Assembly (NCBI GenBank): GCA_045657625.1
Contig: JAZOTM010000040.1
Span: forward strand, 1 to 64,000
Origin: JAZOTM01 sp045657625
GTDB lineage: Bacteria; Bacillota; Clostridia; Lachnospirales; Lachnospiraceae
Length of the DNA stretch: 64,000 bases
Direction: 5' to 3'
This document shows, one piece after another, positions 16,069 to 25,084 of this stretch. Within the stretch, counting starts at the first letter, position 1; each line of letters opens with the position of its first letter. Under the pieces are notes generated by a model. It worked only from the letters and a program-made list of their open reading frames with translations. It made no database searches and was not told the origin of the DNA. The translations under genes and the position numbers were made by a program.

Positions 16069-17580
16069 ATGTACACAGAAAACAAAATCTGGGTTGCTAC
16101 CACAGAAGAAAACAACCCACTTTATCTTTTACCCAAAATGGCAAATCGACATGGTTTAATTGCCGGCGCCACCGGTACAGGAAAAACCATCACCTTAAAG
16201 GTTCTTGCCGAATCCTTTAGTGATATGGGGGTTCCTGTTTTTCTGGCTGATGTAAAGGGGGACTTAGCCGGAATGGTAAACCTGGGAGAAGATAATGAAA
16301 ACATGCAAAAACGTATAGAAAAATTCGGATTAAAGGATACTTCCTTTTCTTATCACGGCTATCCCACCGTATTCTGGGATATCTATGGCCAAAAAGGAAT
16401 TCCTCTCCGCACCACGATTTCCGAAATCGGTCCGCTACTTCTTTCCCGCATTTTAGGTTTAAATGAATTACAAAGCGATTTATTGACAATCACTTTTAAA
16501 ATCGCAGATGATCAAAATCTAATCCTAACAGATACCAAAGATTTAAAAGCAATGTTGAATTATATTTCCGAAAACCGTGCTGAATTTACTGCTTCTTACG
16601 GCAATATCGCACCGGCATCTATCAATGCCATGATTCGTGCCGTTGTAGCTTTGGAATCAGCCGGCGCAGATCAATTCTTTGGAGAACCGGCCTTAAATAT
16701 CACCGATTGGTTCCAGACCGATACCACCGGAAAGGGTATGATTCACATTTTGGATAGCCAGACTTTAATTCAAAATGGTACATTATATTCCATTTTCCTA
16801 TTATGGATGATGTCCGAATTATTTGAAACTTTGCCGGAAGTCGGCGATTTAGAGAAACCCAAAATGGTATTTTTCTTCGATGAAGCCCATCTTTTATTTC
16901 ATGGCGCTTCCAAATTATTGATAGAAAAAATTGAACAGGTTGTAAAACTCATTCGTTCCAAGGGCGTAGGCATTTACTTTATCACGCAAAATCCCAAGGA
17001 CATCCCGGACGGCGTATTATCTCAATTAGGCAACAAAATACAGCATGCACTTCATGCTTACACTCCGGCCGACCAAAAGGGTGTAAAGGCAGCTGCAGAC
17101 TCCTTCCGCATCAATCCAAACTTCAAAACAGCCGATGCTATCCAAAATTTAGGAACCGGTGAAGCAGTCGTTTCTCTTTTACAGGAGGACGGAACTCCTG
17201 CCATTGTGGAAATTGCATCCATTCTTCCACCCCAAAGTCAAATGGGCAGTATTTCAGACTCTGTCCGAGATACGCAAATAAAAAGTTCACTCCTCTACAG
17301 CAAATATGCGACACCTGTAGATAACGACTCCGCCTATGAATTCTTAGAACGTATGGGCCTTTCCAAACAAGCGGACGCTGCTAGCGTCAAGCAAAAAGAA
17401 GCAGATAGTAAACTACTAAAAAAAGAAGCGAAAAAAGTAGGTTCTTCTGTAGCCGGCACCGTTGGACGCGAAGTAGGCAAAAACATTGGTAGCCAATTTG
17501 GTACCTTCGGGAAAACCTTAGGTGGCAATCTCGGTGCCTCCCTCGGTCGCGGCCTGTTATCTACACTCTTCAAATCTTAA
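16069..17580 (+). CDS. HerA-like P-loop ATPase of the DUF853 family
   Basis: A 503-residue ATPase. Walker A GATGTGKT is at residues 33-40, followed by VFLADVKGDLAGM, and Walker B is MVFFFDEAHLLF near residue 270; SKGVGIYFITQNPKDIPDGVLSQLG is the sensor region seen in HerA/DUF853 (YjgR-like) proteins. The C-terminus is a Gly-rich tail, about 60 residues with repeated GxxxG patterns. Members are presumed DNA or nucleic-acid translocases; the physiological role is unknown. The start at 16069 is chosen because GGAGGAGGG lies directly upstream; an in-frame codon 5 residues earlier lacks this. It is a lone plus-strand gene between minus-strand operons. Confidence 0.9.
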   Translation: MYTENKIWVATTEENNPLYLLPKMANRHGLIAGATGTGKTITLKVLAESFSDMGVPVFLADVKGDLAGMVNLGEDNENMQKRIEKFGLKDTSFSYHGYPTVFWDIYGQKGIPLRTTISEIGPLLLSRILGLNELQSDLLTITFKIADDQNLILTDTKDLKAMLNYISENRAEFTASYGNIAPASINAMIRAVVALESAGADQFFGEPALNITDWFQTDTTGKGMIHILDSQTLIQNGTLYSIFLLWMMSELFETLPEVGDLEKPKMVFFFDEAHLLFHGASKLLIEKIEQVVKLIRSKGVGIYFITQNPKDIPDGVLSQLGNKIQHALHAYTPADQKGVKAAADSFRINPNFKTADAIQNLGTGEAVVSLLQEDGTPAIVEIASILPPQSQMGSISDSVRDTQIKSSLLYSKYATPVDNDSAYEFLERMGLSKQADAASVKQKEADSKLLKKEAKKVGSSVAGTVGREVGKNIGSQFGTFGKTLGGNLGASLGRGLLSTLFKS

Positions 17581-17612
17581 AAAAAGAATGCCTCGCGGCA
17601 TTCTTTTTTACT
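17581..17612. terminator. Bidirectional terminator between HerA-like gene and PPi-PFK
   Basis: AAAAAGAATGCC pairs with GGCATTCTTTTT around a 4-base loop, with A-runs on one side and T-runs on the other. It lies exactly between two convergent genes. Confidence 0.9.
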
Positions 17613-17626
17613 TTTCTTATAATATC

Positions 17627-18883
17627 TTATAATAAATCCTGGAATCCCGGTTTGTACAAGTGTCTCGGAATACCATCTACCATGATTGGAGATACATCAC
17701 CCTGAATCAATGGTCTTACATATGTAATGAAATCATCCGTCACATAAGTACCATCCTTTGTAATCCAATCTCTTGGTACCAATCTCTCATCATTTGCAAT
17801 CTTATGAACATCTTTTACTTCCGTTCCAGCCTGATATGGATCATCAGAAATACGGTTAATAACAACCATCTTTCCGGAATCTCCTTCATCTGCTGCCTTC
17901 ATAGCTGCACCACCTACTTCATAGGCTTCCAAAATATCGACACGGGAAGCGCAATGGGAAGCAGCTCTCTGCAAAGTAGAAAGCTCAATAGCTCTGGTCT
18001 TGCATCCAATTTCTCTGGATACTACATTGCAAAGATATCTGGCAGTTCCTGTCAACTGCTGATGTCCAAAAGCATCTACATAAGTCGGGGATTCTTCCAA
18101 ATCGCTGACATATTTTCCATCTGCTGTACGAATACCTTCGGAAATAGCAATTACGATAGAAGCTTTCTTTTTCAACAGGTCTTTACATTTCTTCACGAAT
18201 TTATCCACATCAAACGGGATTTCCGGTAGATAAATAGCATCCGGGCCATCGCAATCTTCACTCTTTGCCAAAGCTGCTGCACCGGTCAACCAACCTGCAT
18301 TTCTACCCATAACTTCAATAATGATAACCTGTCCATGGGAAGTCTCCAAACTCCATCCATCACGAATAATTTCTTTTGTAGAGGTACCAATGTATTTTGC
18401 TGCTGAACCGTAGCCGGGAGTATGATCGGTCAATGCCAAATCATTATCAATGGTCTTCGGGCAACCAACAAAACGAATTTCTGAGCCTGTCACAATGGCA
18501 TAATCAGAAAGTTTCTTGATAGTATCCATGGAATCATTTCCACCGATATAAATCAAGCAATCGATTTCCAATTCTTCCAAAATACGGAAGATTTTTTCGT
18601 ATAATTCCTGGTTTTCGTGAATATCCGGTAATTTGTATCTACAAGACCCCAGATAAGCTGATGGGGTTCTTTTCAAAAGTTCCGCATCCAACCCATTTTG
18701 TATGTGTTCTGATAAGTCCACATATCTGCCTTCAATCAGTCCTTGAATACCGTGTAACATACCATACACTTTTTTGTACCCACGATCTTTCGCGGTACGA
18801 TAAACCCCTGCCAAAGAAGAATTGATGGCTGCTGTAGGACCGCCTGATTGTCCTACGATTACATTACGCTTAGTCTTATTCAT
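17627..18883 (-). CDS. pfp: Pyrophosphate-dependent 6-phosphofructokinase
   Basis: A 418-residue phosphofructokinase that makes fructose 1,6-bisphosphate with PPi rather than ATP. The phosphate-donor site is GGNDSM (residues 114-119) where ATP enzymes have GGDGS, and the catalytic loop is PKTIDND (142-148) with Lys143 where ATP enzymes have Gly; both changes mark PPi use. MGRNAGW and the later EGDSGKM segment fit the family. Residue numbers and length match the long clade found in Clostridia. GGGAGG precedes the ATG. The gene stands alone and ends at a shared terminator. Confidence 0.93.
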   Translation of the reverse strand: MNKTKRNVIVGQSGGPTAAINSSLAGVYRTAKDRGYKKVYGMLHGIQGLIEGRYVDLSEHIQNGLDAELLKRTPSAYLGSCRYKLPDIHENQELYEKIFRILEELEIDCLIYIGGNDSMDTIKKLSDYAIVTGSEIRFVGCPKTIDNDLALTDHTPGYGSAAKYIGTSTKEIIRDGWSLETSHGQVIIIEVMGRNAGWLTGAAALAKSEDCDGPDAIYLPEIPFDVDKFVKKCKDLLKKKASIVIAISEGIRTADGKYVSDLEESPTYVDAFGHQQLTGTARYLCNVVSREIGCKTRAIELSTLQRAASHCASRVDILEAYEVGGAAMKAADEGDSGKMVVINRISDDPYQAGTEVKDVHKIANDERLVPRDWITKDGTYVTDDFITYVRPLIQGDVSPIMVDGIPRHLYKPGFQDLL

Positions 18884-18946
18884 GATGAATACCCTCCCTA
18901 ATCATTCTGTAGTCAAAGATGTCAACCAACGATGTCTCATACAACT

Positions 18947-18955
18947 ATTTTAGCA
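18947..18955 (-). promoter_or_regulatory. Possible extended -10 promoter of PPi-PFK
   Basis: TGC followed by TAAAAT reads toward the gene, about 65 bases before its ATG. No clear -35 is visible. Confidence 0.35.
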
Positions 18956-19023
18956 CACTTCAATAAAAATACATGAAAAATATTCAGATTTTTTCAAACA
19001 TTTTTACAACCAATTCTGTCTAC

Positions 19024-20085
19024 TTACTCTGCAAAATGCACAGTCATTAAAATCGGATTGTGATCCGAACTTACAAAATCGTAATCTAATGTTTCCATAG
19101 AATCTACTGTCAAATTAGAGGAAACAATAAATCCATCAATAATGTAATACTGGAATGTCTCTGTGTCAGCTCCTGCATACGGCTGATCTAAAGAACGACA
19201 GCTTGCTACCGAATTATCCATCAACATTTGCCAACCTTCAAAATCATCCACGTCAATCACGCCCGGTTCCCACATACCGTCATATATCGGATAAGCGGAA
19301 TCATCCACATTGGAGAAAATCTGATTGAAATCTCCACCCGCAATTACATAATTTCCGGCTTCTACTTCTGCATTCAAGATTTCCTTCAGCATCTTGGTCT
19401 GTGCTATCTTTCCTTCTCCGCTGTCATAAGCTTCTAAATGCAAGTTTACAATGACAAGTTCTTTATCGCTGTCTTCCAATGGAATACGATTAACTACCAA
19501 GCAACGTTTTAAATTTCCAAGACTCATAGGCCAACTATAAGGAGATGGCAACTGATAACGAGTGGCTTCTGAAATTTCATAGACACTGGTTGTCAAAAGT
19601 CCCGCATTTACCGTTCCGATTGGTGGAATCGGATAAGGTACGAACAAACTTCTATAATTGTATGCAAAAGAAGAATCTACGTATCCAAGCCCATCCAATA
19701 AGTAATCTGCCTCATCAATCTTGTGGGATCTTGTACTGTTACGATCCACCTCTTGGAATAACATAATATCCGGAGACACTTCCTCTACCGCACTCAAAAT
19801 TCCTGCCATATTTTCATAAACACGCTCTTCATCGGCAGTCATCACACTGTCTCCACCATCTAAGAAAAAGTCTGCATTATCTCCCAACGCTCCATATCCA
19901 ATATTCCAACTCATCACCGTAAATGTATCGGTGGTGGTCAGATTTTTTGTCGCCTTGGTATCTACCGCCACTGTTTCCACATCATCCGGTTTAAATTCCG
20001 TAATGGTAAGCACTGCTACCATGCCCACAAACGCAATGACTAAAACAAGTAAAACAATTAGAATTCCTTTTACAACTTTTTTCAT
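19024..20085 (-). CDS. Membrane-anchored endonuclease/exonuclease/phosphatase-fold protein
   Basis: A 353-residue protein with one N-terminal membrane helix (about residues 4-28) and an EEP (DNase I-like) domain. The metal and phosphate site motifs appear in order: MSWNIGYG, LFQEVDRNS, NLHLE, GGDFNQ and SSDHNPI. The anchor places the catalytic domain outside the cell, so the substrate is more likely a lipid head group, cell-envelope phosphodiester or extracellular nucleic acid than chromosomal DNA. It starts one base after the stop of the PAP2 gene, so the pair is transcribed and probably translated together. Confidence 0.88.
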   Translation of the reverse strand: MKKVVKGILIVLLVLVIAFVGMVAVLTITEFKPDDVETVAVDTKATKNLTTTDTFTVMSWNIGYGALGDNADFFLDGGDSVMTADEERVYENMAGILSAVEEVSPDIMLFQEVDRNSTRSHKIDEADYLLDGLGYVDSSFAYNYRSLFVPYPIPPIGTVNAGLLTTSVYEISEATRYQLPSPYSWPMSLGNLKRCLVVNRIPLEDSDKELVIVNLHLEAYDSGEGKIAQTKMLKEILNAEVEAGNYVIAGGDFNQIFSNVDDSAYPIYDGMWEPGVIDVDDFEGWQMLMDNSVASCRSLDQPYAGADTETFQYYIIDGFIVSSNLTVDSMETLDYDFVSSDHNPILMTVHFAE

Positions 20086-20086
20086 C

Positions 20087-20644
20087 CTATTTTACCGCCT
20101 TTTTCTCCAACTTTTTTTCAATCCGGATAAACACTTGATAGACAATCACGCTGATACAAATACCACTGATTGTCCCGCAAATCACATCTGTAGGATAATG
20201 AACTCCCACATACAAGCGAGATAACGCAATCAATCCTGCAAATATCATCAGGCAAATTCCCGGTTTTTTGTTTTTCGATGCCCACGTAATGGCACTGGCC
20301 ACTACAAAGGAATTACAAGAATGTCCCGATGGGAAAGAATAATCCGGTTGTGCTTCAATCAAGCGGGTCAATCCCTCCACCACTTCATATGGTCGCGTTC
20401 TCGCTACTACATTTTTTAAAAATACATTGTTAAACAGAAAACTTACCAACAGAGAAATCATGGCAATCACACCAATTCTTCGGGTCTTCTTGGGGATTAA
20501 AAGAGCAACAATAAGTCCCATCCAAAAATAACCACCATCTCCAAATCTAGTAATGAGAATCACAAGTGGTGTCAAAAAATCCTGTCGCACATTTTCCTGT
20601 ATCCAGAGTAGAATTTGACCATCTAGTTCCAACAAAGCCTGCAT
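20087..20644 (-). CDS. PAP2-superfamily membrane phosphatase
   Basis: A 185-residue integral membrane phosphatase. All three PAP2 motifs are visible: KNVVARTRPY (KxxxxxxRP), PSGHS and SRLYVGVHYPTD (SRxxxxxHxxxD), which carry the catalytic His pair and Asp. Five or six membrane helices and normal length. Relatives dephosphorylate undecaprenyl pyrophosphate or phosphatidate at the outer membrane face. GGGAG precedes the ATG. It is immediately followed by an extracellular EEP-fold hydrolase, which suggests they handle successive steps on a lipid-linked phosphate compound (inference). Confidence 0.93.
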   Translation of the reverse strand: MQALLELDGQILLWIQENVRQDFLTPLVILITRFGDGGYFWMGLIVALLIPKKTRRIGVIAMISLLVSFLFNNVFLKNVVARTRPYEVVEGLTRLIEAQPDYSFPSGHSCNSFVVASAITWASKNKKPGICLMIFAGLIALSRLYVGVHYPTDVICGTISGICISVIVYQVFIRIEKKLEKKAVK

Positions 20645-20724
20645 ATTCGTACTCCCTTCTATCTTTTCTTTCTATTTTATCATAGAAGGCCACTCTTCGG
20701 TTGTTTCTCCTGGCAAAAATATTC

Positions 20725-21852
20725 TTATTCGGTATATTCTCCGTATTCGCATCCCACATGGCTGCAGGTAATCTCATCCACCAGTTTCCCCTTGTGATAC
20801 AGTTTTACGGTCCCCACCCCATTTCCGCCGTTCCATAGACGATTATGTCTTTTTCGTCCGTTCGGTGCTTCGTAATTTACCAAAAGCATATCCTTCTTTT
20901 TACAAGAAATATCCGTAACCATGCGTTGCGTCCAGTTCTTTTGTTCTACATGCCATATAATATCTTCTTTTGTCTCACGACACGCAAACTTTGTCCTGGT
21001 AAAAGTCCAAAATTTTGAAAAATTAAACTCATAAGGAGTTCCTTCATACCAAAAAGCAGATAGTAACTTACGTTTCAAAGCAATAGGTCCCACCTTCGGA
21101 CAACCTCCCCCTATGTCAAATACGCTATTCTCTAATCTTTTTCCGTTTTTGGAAACCAAATCGTTCGAAGATAACCACACCCAAGGAGAAGTAAAATCCT
21201 TCCCCCAATTCTTATCTGCATAACCAAAACATTTCTCCGGTTTTACCAAATAGGTTTTTCCGGCAAATACCACTTCTCCTTGATAATAAGTTTTCATACC
21301 CTGTACATGCCAAAACATTTCAAAAAGTTGCAAGGAACGAAAGAGACGTCCTGCACCATACCCTACTTGAAAGGCGATATCCTTACGAATCTCCAGATTC
21401 CAAGACATTTCTCCTGCGTCACACAAATACTCCGGGTGTTGCTTAATGGTTTCTGCTTCGCATTTCACATGCCCCCAAGTCTTATTTTCATCTAAATAAC
21501 AGTCCTCCGCCTCTATAAAAAAAGGAGTCCCTTTTGTATAAGAAACCTGACTCCAAGAGAAAAAACGATGCAGCTGTACCGCATCTTCTCCCCAGGCTCC
21601 CACCTTCACCATGCAGTAAGAAGGTTTTTTCCCCTGTCTTTTATTCTCCGGTTTTTGACCAAGTACCGGCTCTCTTTCCGCTCTGGCAGGATTACACAGA
21701 AAAAACTCAATAAAAAAACTTTTTTCTTCTCCCGTCTCCTTTTCATAACCGGTAAAAGAATGCCACCACCAATCATATCCTTGTTTGGCTTGTCCTCCGG
21801 TCAGCATAAATGCATTTCTTGCATAGTCCTGTTTGTTGAATCCCTGTTTCAC
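20725..21852 (-). CDS. Tocopherol-cyclase-like protein
   Basis: A protein of about 375 residues resembling the tocopherol cyclase (VTE1) family in its hallmark pieces: WWWHSFTGYE near the N-terminus, GMKTYYQGEV, and the strongly conserved ADKNWGKDF region, plus FGYADK and a Trp-rich beta-structure. A fermentative anaerobe would not make vitamin E, so the lipid-binding beta-barrel fold is probably used for something else. No usual ATG is well placed: a TTG 6 codons earlier is possible, but GTG at 21852 has GGGAGTG upstream at good spacing and is preferred. It stands alone between a PAP2 gene and a chemoreceptor gene. Confidence 0.7.
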   Translation of the reverse strand: MKQGFNKQDYARNAFMLTGGQAKQGYDWWWHSFTGYEKETGEEKSFFIEFFLCNPARAEREPVLGQKPENKRQGKKPSYCMVKVGAWGEDAVQLHRFFSWSQVSYTKGTPFFIEAEDCYLDENKTWGHVKCEAETIKQHPEYLCDAGEMSWNLEIRKDIAFQVGYGAGRLFRSLQLFEMFWHVQGMKTYYQGEVVFAGKTYLVKPEKCFGYADKNWGKDFTSPWVWLSSNDLVSKNGKRLENSVFDIGGGCPKVGPIALKRKLLSAFWYEGTPYEFNFSKFWTFTRTKFACRETKEDIIWHVEQKNWTQRMVTDISCKKKDMLLVNYEAPNGRKRHNRLWNGGNGVGTVKLYHKGKLVDEITCSHVGCEYGEYTE

Positions 21853-21913
21853 TGAATCACTCCCATTCAATTTCTTTGATATCTTTCATAATAACAAGAA
21901 AAAAGCAACAATT

Positions 21914-21952
21914 CAAAAAAACACCCTGTGAAGATTCTTTCTCACAGGGTGT
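21914..21952 (-). terminator. Terminator of the chemoreceptor gene
   Basis: ACACCCTGTGAG pairs with CACAGGGTGT, a strong stem followed on the minus strand by TTTTTTT. It lies just past the stop codon of the gene at 21965. Confidence 0.9.
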
Positions 21953-21964
21953 CATACTCAGACT

Positions 21965-23641
21965 TTAATTCTTTAATTCAAACTTCTGTACCAATTCCTT
22001 CAAAGAATTTGCATGCTCACTCATTTCATAGCTAAGTGCCAAGGATTCTTCTGAAGTCGCTGCATTATTCTGACCAACAGAAGCAATTTCTCCAATATTA
22101 GAAGACATTTCTTTTACAGAAGTCGCTTGTGAAGAGGAAGCGTCTGCTATGCTCTTTACCTTTTCCGCAATTCCCTGTACCTGTGCCACCATATCATTCA
22201 GCTTTGCTGCTGTTTCACTGGCAATATTAATACCATGCTCCACATTTCGAAGAGAAGTATGGATTAACTCAGCTGTACTCTGCGCAGCCTCTACTGTTTG
22301 ACCTGCCAATTGTGATACTTCCGTAGCTACCACGGCAAAACCTTTACCGGCTTCTCCGGCTCTGGCTGCTTCAATAGACGCATTTAAGGAAAGTAAATTG
22401 GTCTGATCTGCTATACCATTAATGGTATCAATAATCTTTGAAATTTCCTGAGACGAAGTAGAAATTGCATCCATGGCATCCACCACATCCTGCATCCGTT
22501 TATTTCCTTCTACAATATTCTCAGCAACCACTTCCACCTCTTTCGAGATATCCGTAGCATCTGTAGAGTTACCGGAAATCTGTGTAGTGATATCCCGCAC
22601 AGTCACAGACAAATCATCCACAATATTTGCCTGTGAAGTCACTGTATCTGCCAGATTCTGTCCTGCATCCGCAATCTGAGACGCTCCACTGGATACCATA
22701 TCCGACACTTCCATAATTTCTGTCATAGATTGAGAAATTTCCTGTGAGAAACTCTCAATGGAACTCTGTATCTGTTTGAAATCACCAATAAACTCCTTGT
22801 GGAAAGAGATATTAAAGTTCCCTCCTGCCATGGTGGACATAATCTCTGCAATGTCATCAATATAACTCTCCAATGCCTGCACTGCAATTCGTAGTTGATT
22901 TGCCACCTGTCCGATTTCATTGTCTGCTTCATAGTCTATATTTACATGTACATTTCCTCTGGCAATTTCTTCTGCGGCCTTTTCCAAAACATCCAAGTCT
23001 TCTTCGATATCATTCACCAATTCCATCCTGCGTTGTTTGCTAATCATAATAATCACGATTAATGCAACTACAAGTACTACAACTGCTGCCACGATAATCA
23101 CAAGAATCGTCTCGTACTTGGTTTTTGCCGCATCTTCTGCTAAATTACCGGTTTCATCCAACGCATCAGCCAAGGTTTCCGATACCTCATTCAAGGTGGA
23201 ATTATAGTATTCCAAAGCACCTTCCGTATCTCCGGCTTCCACCATTTCAAGCATTTCAAAGGATGCTTCCTCAAAAGCATTCCATTCCTCTGTCAGCTGA
23301 CTTCCCAAGGCCTCATTATTTAAGTTCTTTGAAATAGTTTCAAAATATCCCTCAATTTTTGGGAAACGCTCAGTTAAATCTTCTACCTGTTCTGCCGTCA
23401 CATTGGAGTCATCTGACGCCACTGCAAGAAGCAAGCGCTTATTTATGGTTTGCACATCTTTACGAATTTCCAACTGATAAGTTTCAGTTACAAACTGAAC
23501 ATTATAAAAATTATACACATTCAGAAAAATAACAACCAGAAATACTACCATAACAATGGTACTTCCTAAAAACATTTTCACAATAAAAGAAGAAAATCCG
23601 GCCAATTCCGCTTTTATGGTTTCATCCTTTTTACTTTTCAT
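21965..23641 (-). CDS. Methyl-accepting chemotaxis protein
   Basis: A 558-residue chemoreceptor. One membrane helix near residues 15-40, a helical ligand-binding region of about 140 residues resembling a four-helix bundle, a second helix near 178-202, a HAMP-like linker, then the long coiled-coil signalling domain with the hairpin-tip motif EAARAGEAGKGFAVVATEV. It would signal through CheA/CheW, neither of which is in the window. The start at 23641 (ATG) is chosen because GGAGGTG lies directly before it; the GTG three codons upstream overlaps that ribosome binding site. Confidence 0.96.
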   Translation of the reverse strand: MKSKKDETIKAELAGFSSFIVKMFLGSTIVMVVFLVVIFLNVYNFYNVQFVTETYQLEIRKDVQTINKRLLLAVASDDSNVTAEQVEDLTERFPKIEGYFETISKNLNNEALGSQLTEEWNAFEEASFEMLEMVEAGDTEGALEYYNSTLNEVSETLADALDETGNLAEDAAKTKYETILVIIVAAVVVLVVALIVIIMISKQRRMELVNDIEEDLDVLEKAAEEIARGNVHVNIDYEADNEIGQVANQLRIAVQALESYIDDIAEIMSTMAGGNFNISFHKEFIGDFKQIQSSIESFSQEISQSMTEIMEVSDMVSSGASQIADAGQNLADTVTSQANIVDDLSVTVRDITTQISGNSTDATDISKEVEVVAENIVEGNKRMQDVVDAMDAISTSSQEISKIIDTINGIADQTNLLSLNASIEAARAGEAGKGFAVVATEVSQLAGQTVEAAQSTAELIHTSLRNVEHGINIASETAAKLNDMVAQVQGIAEKVKSIADASSSQATSVKEMSSNIGEIASVGQNNAATSEESLALSYEMSEHANSLKELVQKFELKN

Positions 23642-23746
23642 AGGACACACCTCCAGAGTACATATCTTATACTCTATATTTTACGTCATGGCACCCGGAA
23701 AAAGACGTTTTTTATTCTTTTTTCAGAAAAATTCATAGCAAACTTT

Positions 23747-24415
23747 CTATTTTAACCGCAAGCGTCTTGCCATGGCTCTCTTAGAAACCGGTTTCTTATA
23801 AAACAACCGCAAAGAAAGATACATCATTATAATCCCCACCAGTAAAATCACATAGGATAAAATCAGAATCTGTGTAAGTCCTAATCCCAACCCCATGAAA
23901 CGTGCTTCTAAAACAGCTTGCCAAAATACAATAAAAGGAACCATCGCTCCACAAAAAACAATTCCTCCCAAAAGCGGAAACTTATAAGCCACACTGAAAT
24001 ACAAGGAAGAAACCGCCAGCACCACACCGGTCATAAATATCTGTGTTGTTTGAATATAATTATTCTCTTCTACTGTATAATCTGCAACACCGACTTTCAT
24101 ATAATACAAATGAAAGGCCACCACAACTGTATATAAGAGTATAATTGCGATACCCAAAAATAATGCCGGTATTTCCACCTGCAGTTTTCTCCGATAAGGA
24201 GAAATCACCACCAGGTCAGATGCTGCAAACATCATATAAAACTGCATAATAAAGGTAGTGGGAAGCACCATATAAAAACCTCCCAAAAACTCAGTCCCGG
24301 AGCTACCAACCATGAGAAATACCCCTGCTGCAAAAAGAATTACAGCAACTGCCAACTGTGTTTTTAACTGATATGAATAACGCAACATACGAGTTGCTAT
24401 TTTAAAATCCTTCAT
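23747..24415 (-). CDS. ABC transporter membrane subunit
   Basis: A 222-residue protein with about six hydrophobic helices (AVAVILFAAGVFLMVG, TFIMQFYMMFAASDLVV and later ones) and a basic C-terminal tail. It resembles ABC-2-type permeases found beside GntR regulators and ABC ATPases in Clostridia. It is the last gene of the operon regulator, ATPase, membrane protein, membrane protein, 15 bases after the previous gene. With its partner it probably forms the pore of a heteromeric exporter. No substrate can be deduced. Confidence 0.75.
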   Translation of the reverse strand: MKDFKIATRMLRYSYQLKTQLAVAVILFAAGVFLMVGSSGTEFLGGFYMVLPTTFIMQFYMMFAASDLVVISPYRRKLQVEIPALFLGIAIILLYTVVVAFHLYYMKVGVADYTVEENNYIQTTQIFMTGVVLAVSSLYFSVAYKFPLLGGIVFCGAMVPFIVFWQAVLEARFMGLGLGLTQILILSYVILLVGIIMMYLSLRLFYKKPVSKRAMARRLRLK

Positions 24416-24430
24416 AAGTCATCCGCCCTT

Positions 24431-25084
24431 TTATTTTGTTATAAAATTCTTTTGATAGATTTTATTTGCTATCCAAATTCCCAGCATCGTCAATGTAATT
24501 GCCAGTATAATCACAACTCCATTGCAAAGATATGGAATCGTATAATGCTTTTCCTCTAATTTAAAAAGTAAATATCCTATACCGGTAAAGGAAGCTGTAC
24601 CTAAAAAACCACAAATTAACCAATGGATCATCATATTATCCAAGAAACGCAATCCCGTCATAATCAAGGCTTCCAATACATATAATGTGAAAAAGAAAAA
24701 CAAGGTAGTCTGTAGGAAAAATCCATGCTCCGCGCCGGAAGACACCTGCAGCAAACGGGAAAATCCAATGATTGTAGCCAAGAAAAGATCTGCAAAACGT
24801 ATGGCATAATCTACGCCTATTCCCTGAAGAAAAACGTTCCTTCCATTTTCTGAACTTCTTAGAATAGCCGCATCATTTCCCCGTTTATATGCACCGCTAA
24901 ATACAAAATAATCACCGATTAAATGAGCATAAGCCATAATCACTCCGGGGAAAAAAACCAGTAATAATCCAGCCTCTATATGTATAAACGCTTGCAATCC
25001 AATAGTTAGCAGAAGTATGCCAAGAATCACGACACGATAGAGCAAACTATGGAATACTTTGTATTCTTTCCATACCCTATTCAT
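24431..25084 (-). CDS. ABC transporter membrane subunit
   Basis: A 217-residue protein with five to six membrane helices and no recognised catalytic motif. The start is ATG at 25084, overlapping the ATPase stop by 4 bp (ATGA); a longer reading would add 26 residues inside the ATPase gene and is unlikely. Translational coupling to the ATPase argues that it is the permease partner. Sequence such as FFPGVIMAYAHLIGDYFVFSGAY resembles the companion protein's architecture but the two are not obvious duplicates. Confidence 0.75.
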   Translation of the reverse strand: MNRVWKEYKVFHSLLYRVVILGILLLTIGLQAFIHIEAGLLLVFFPGVIMAYAHLIGDYFVFSGAYKRGNDAAILRSSENGRNVFLQGIGVDYAIRFADLFLATIIGFSRLLQVSSGAEHGFFLQTTLFFFFTLYVLEALIMTGLRFLDNMMIHWLICGFLGTASFTGIGYLLFKLEEKHYTIPYLCNGVVIILAITLTMLGIWIANKIYQKNFITK

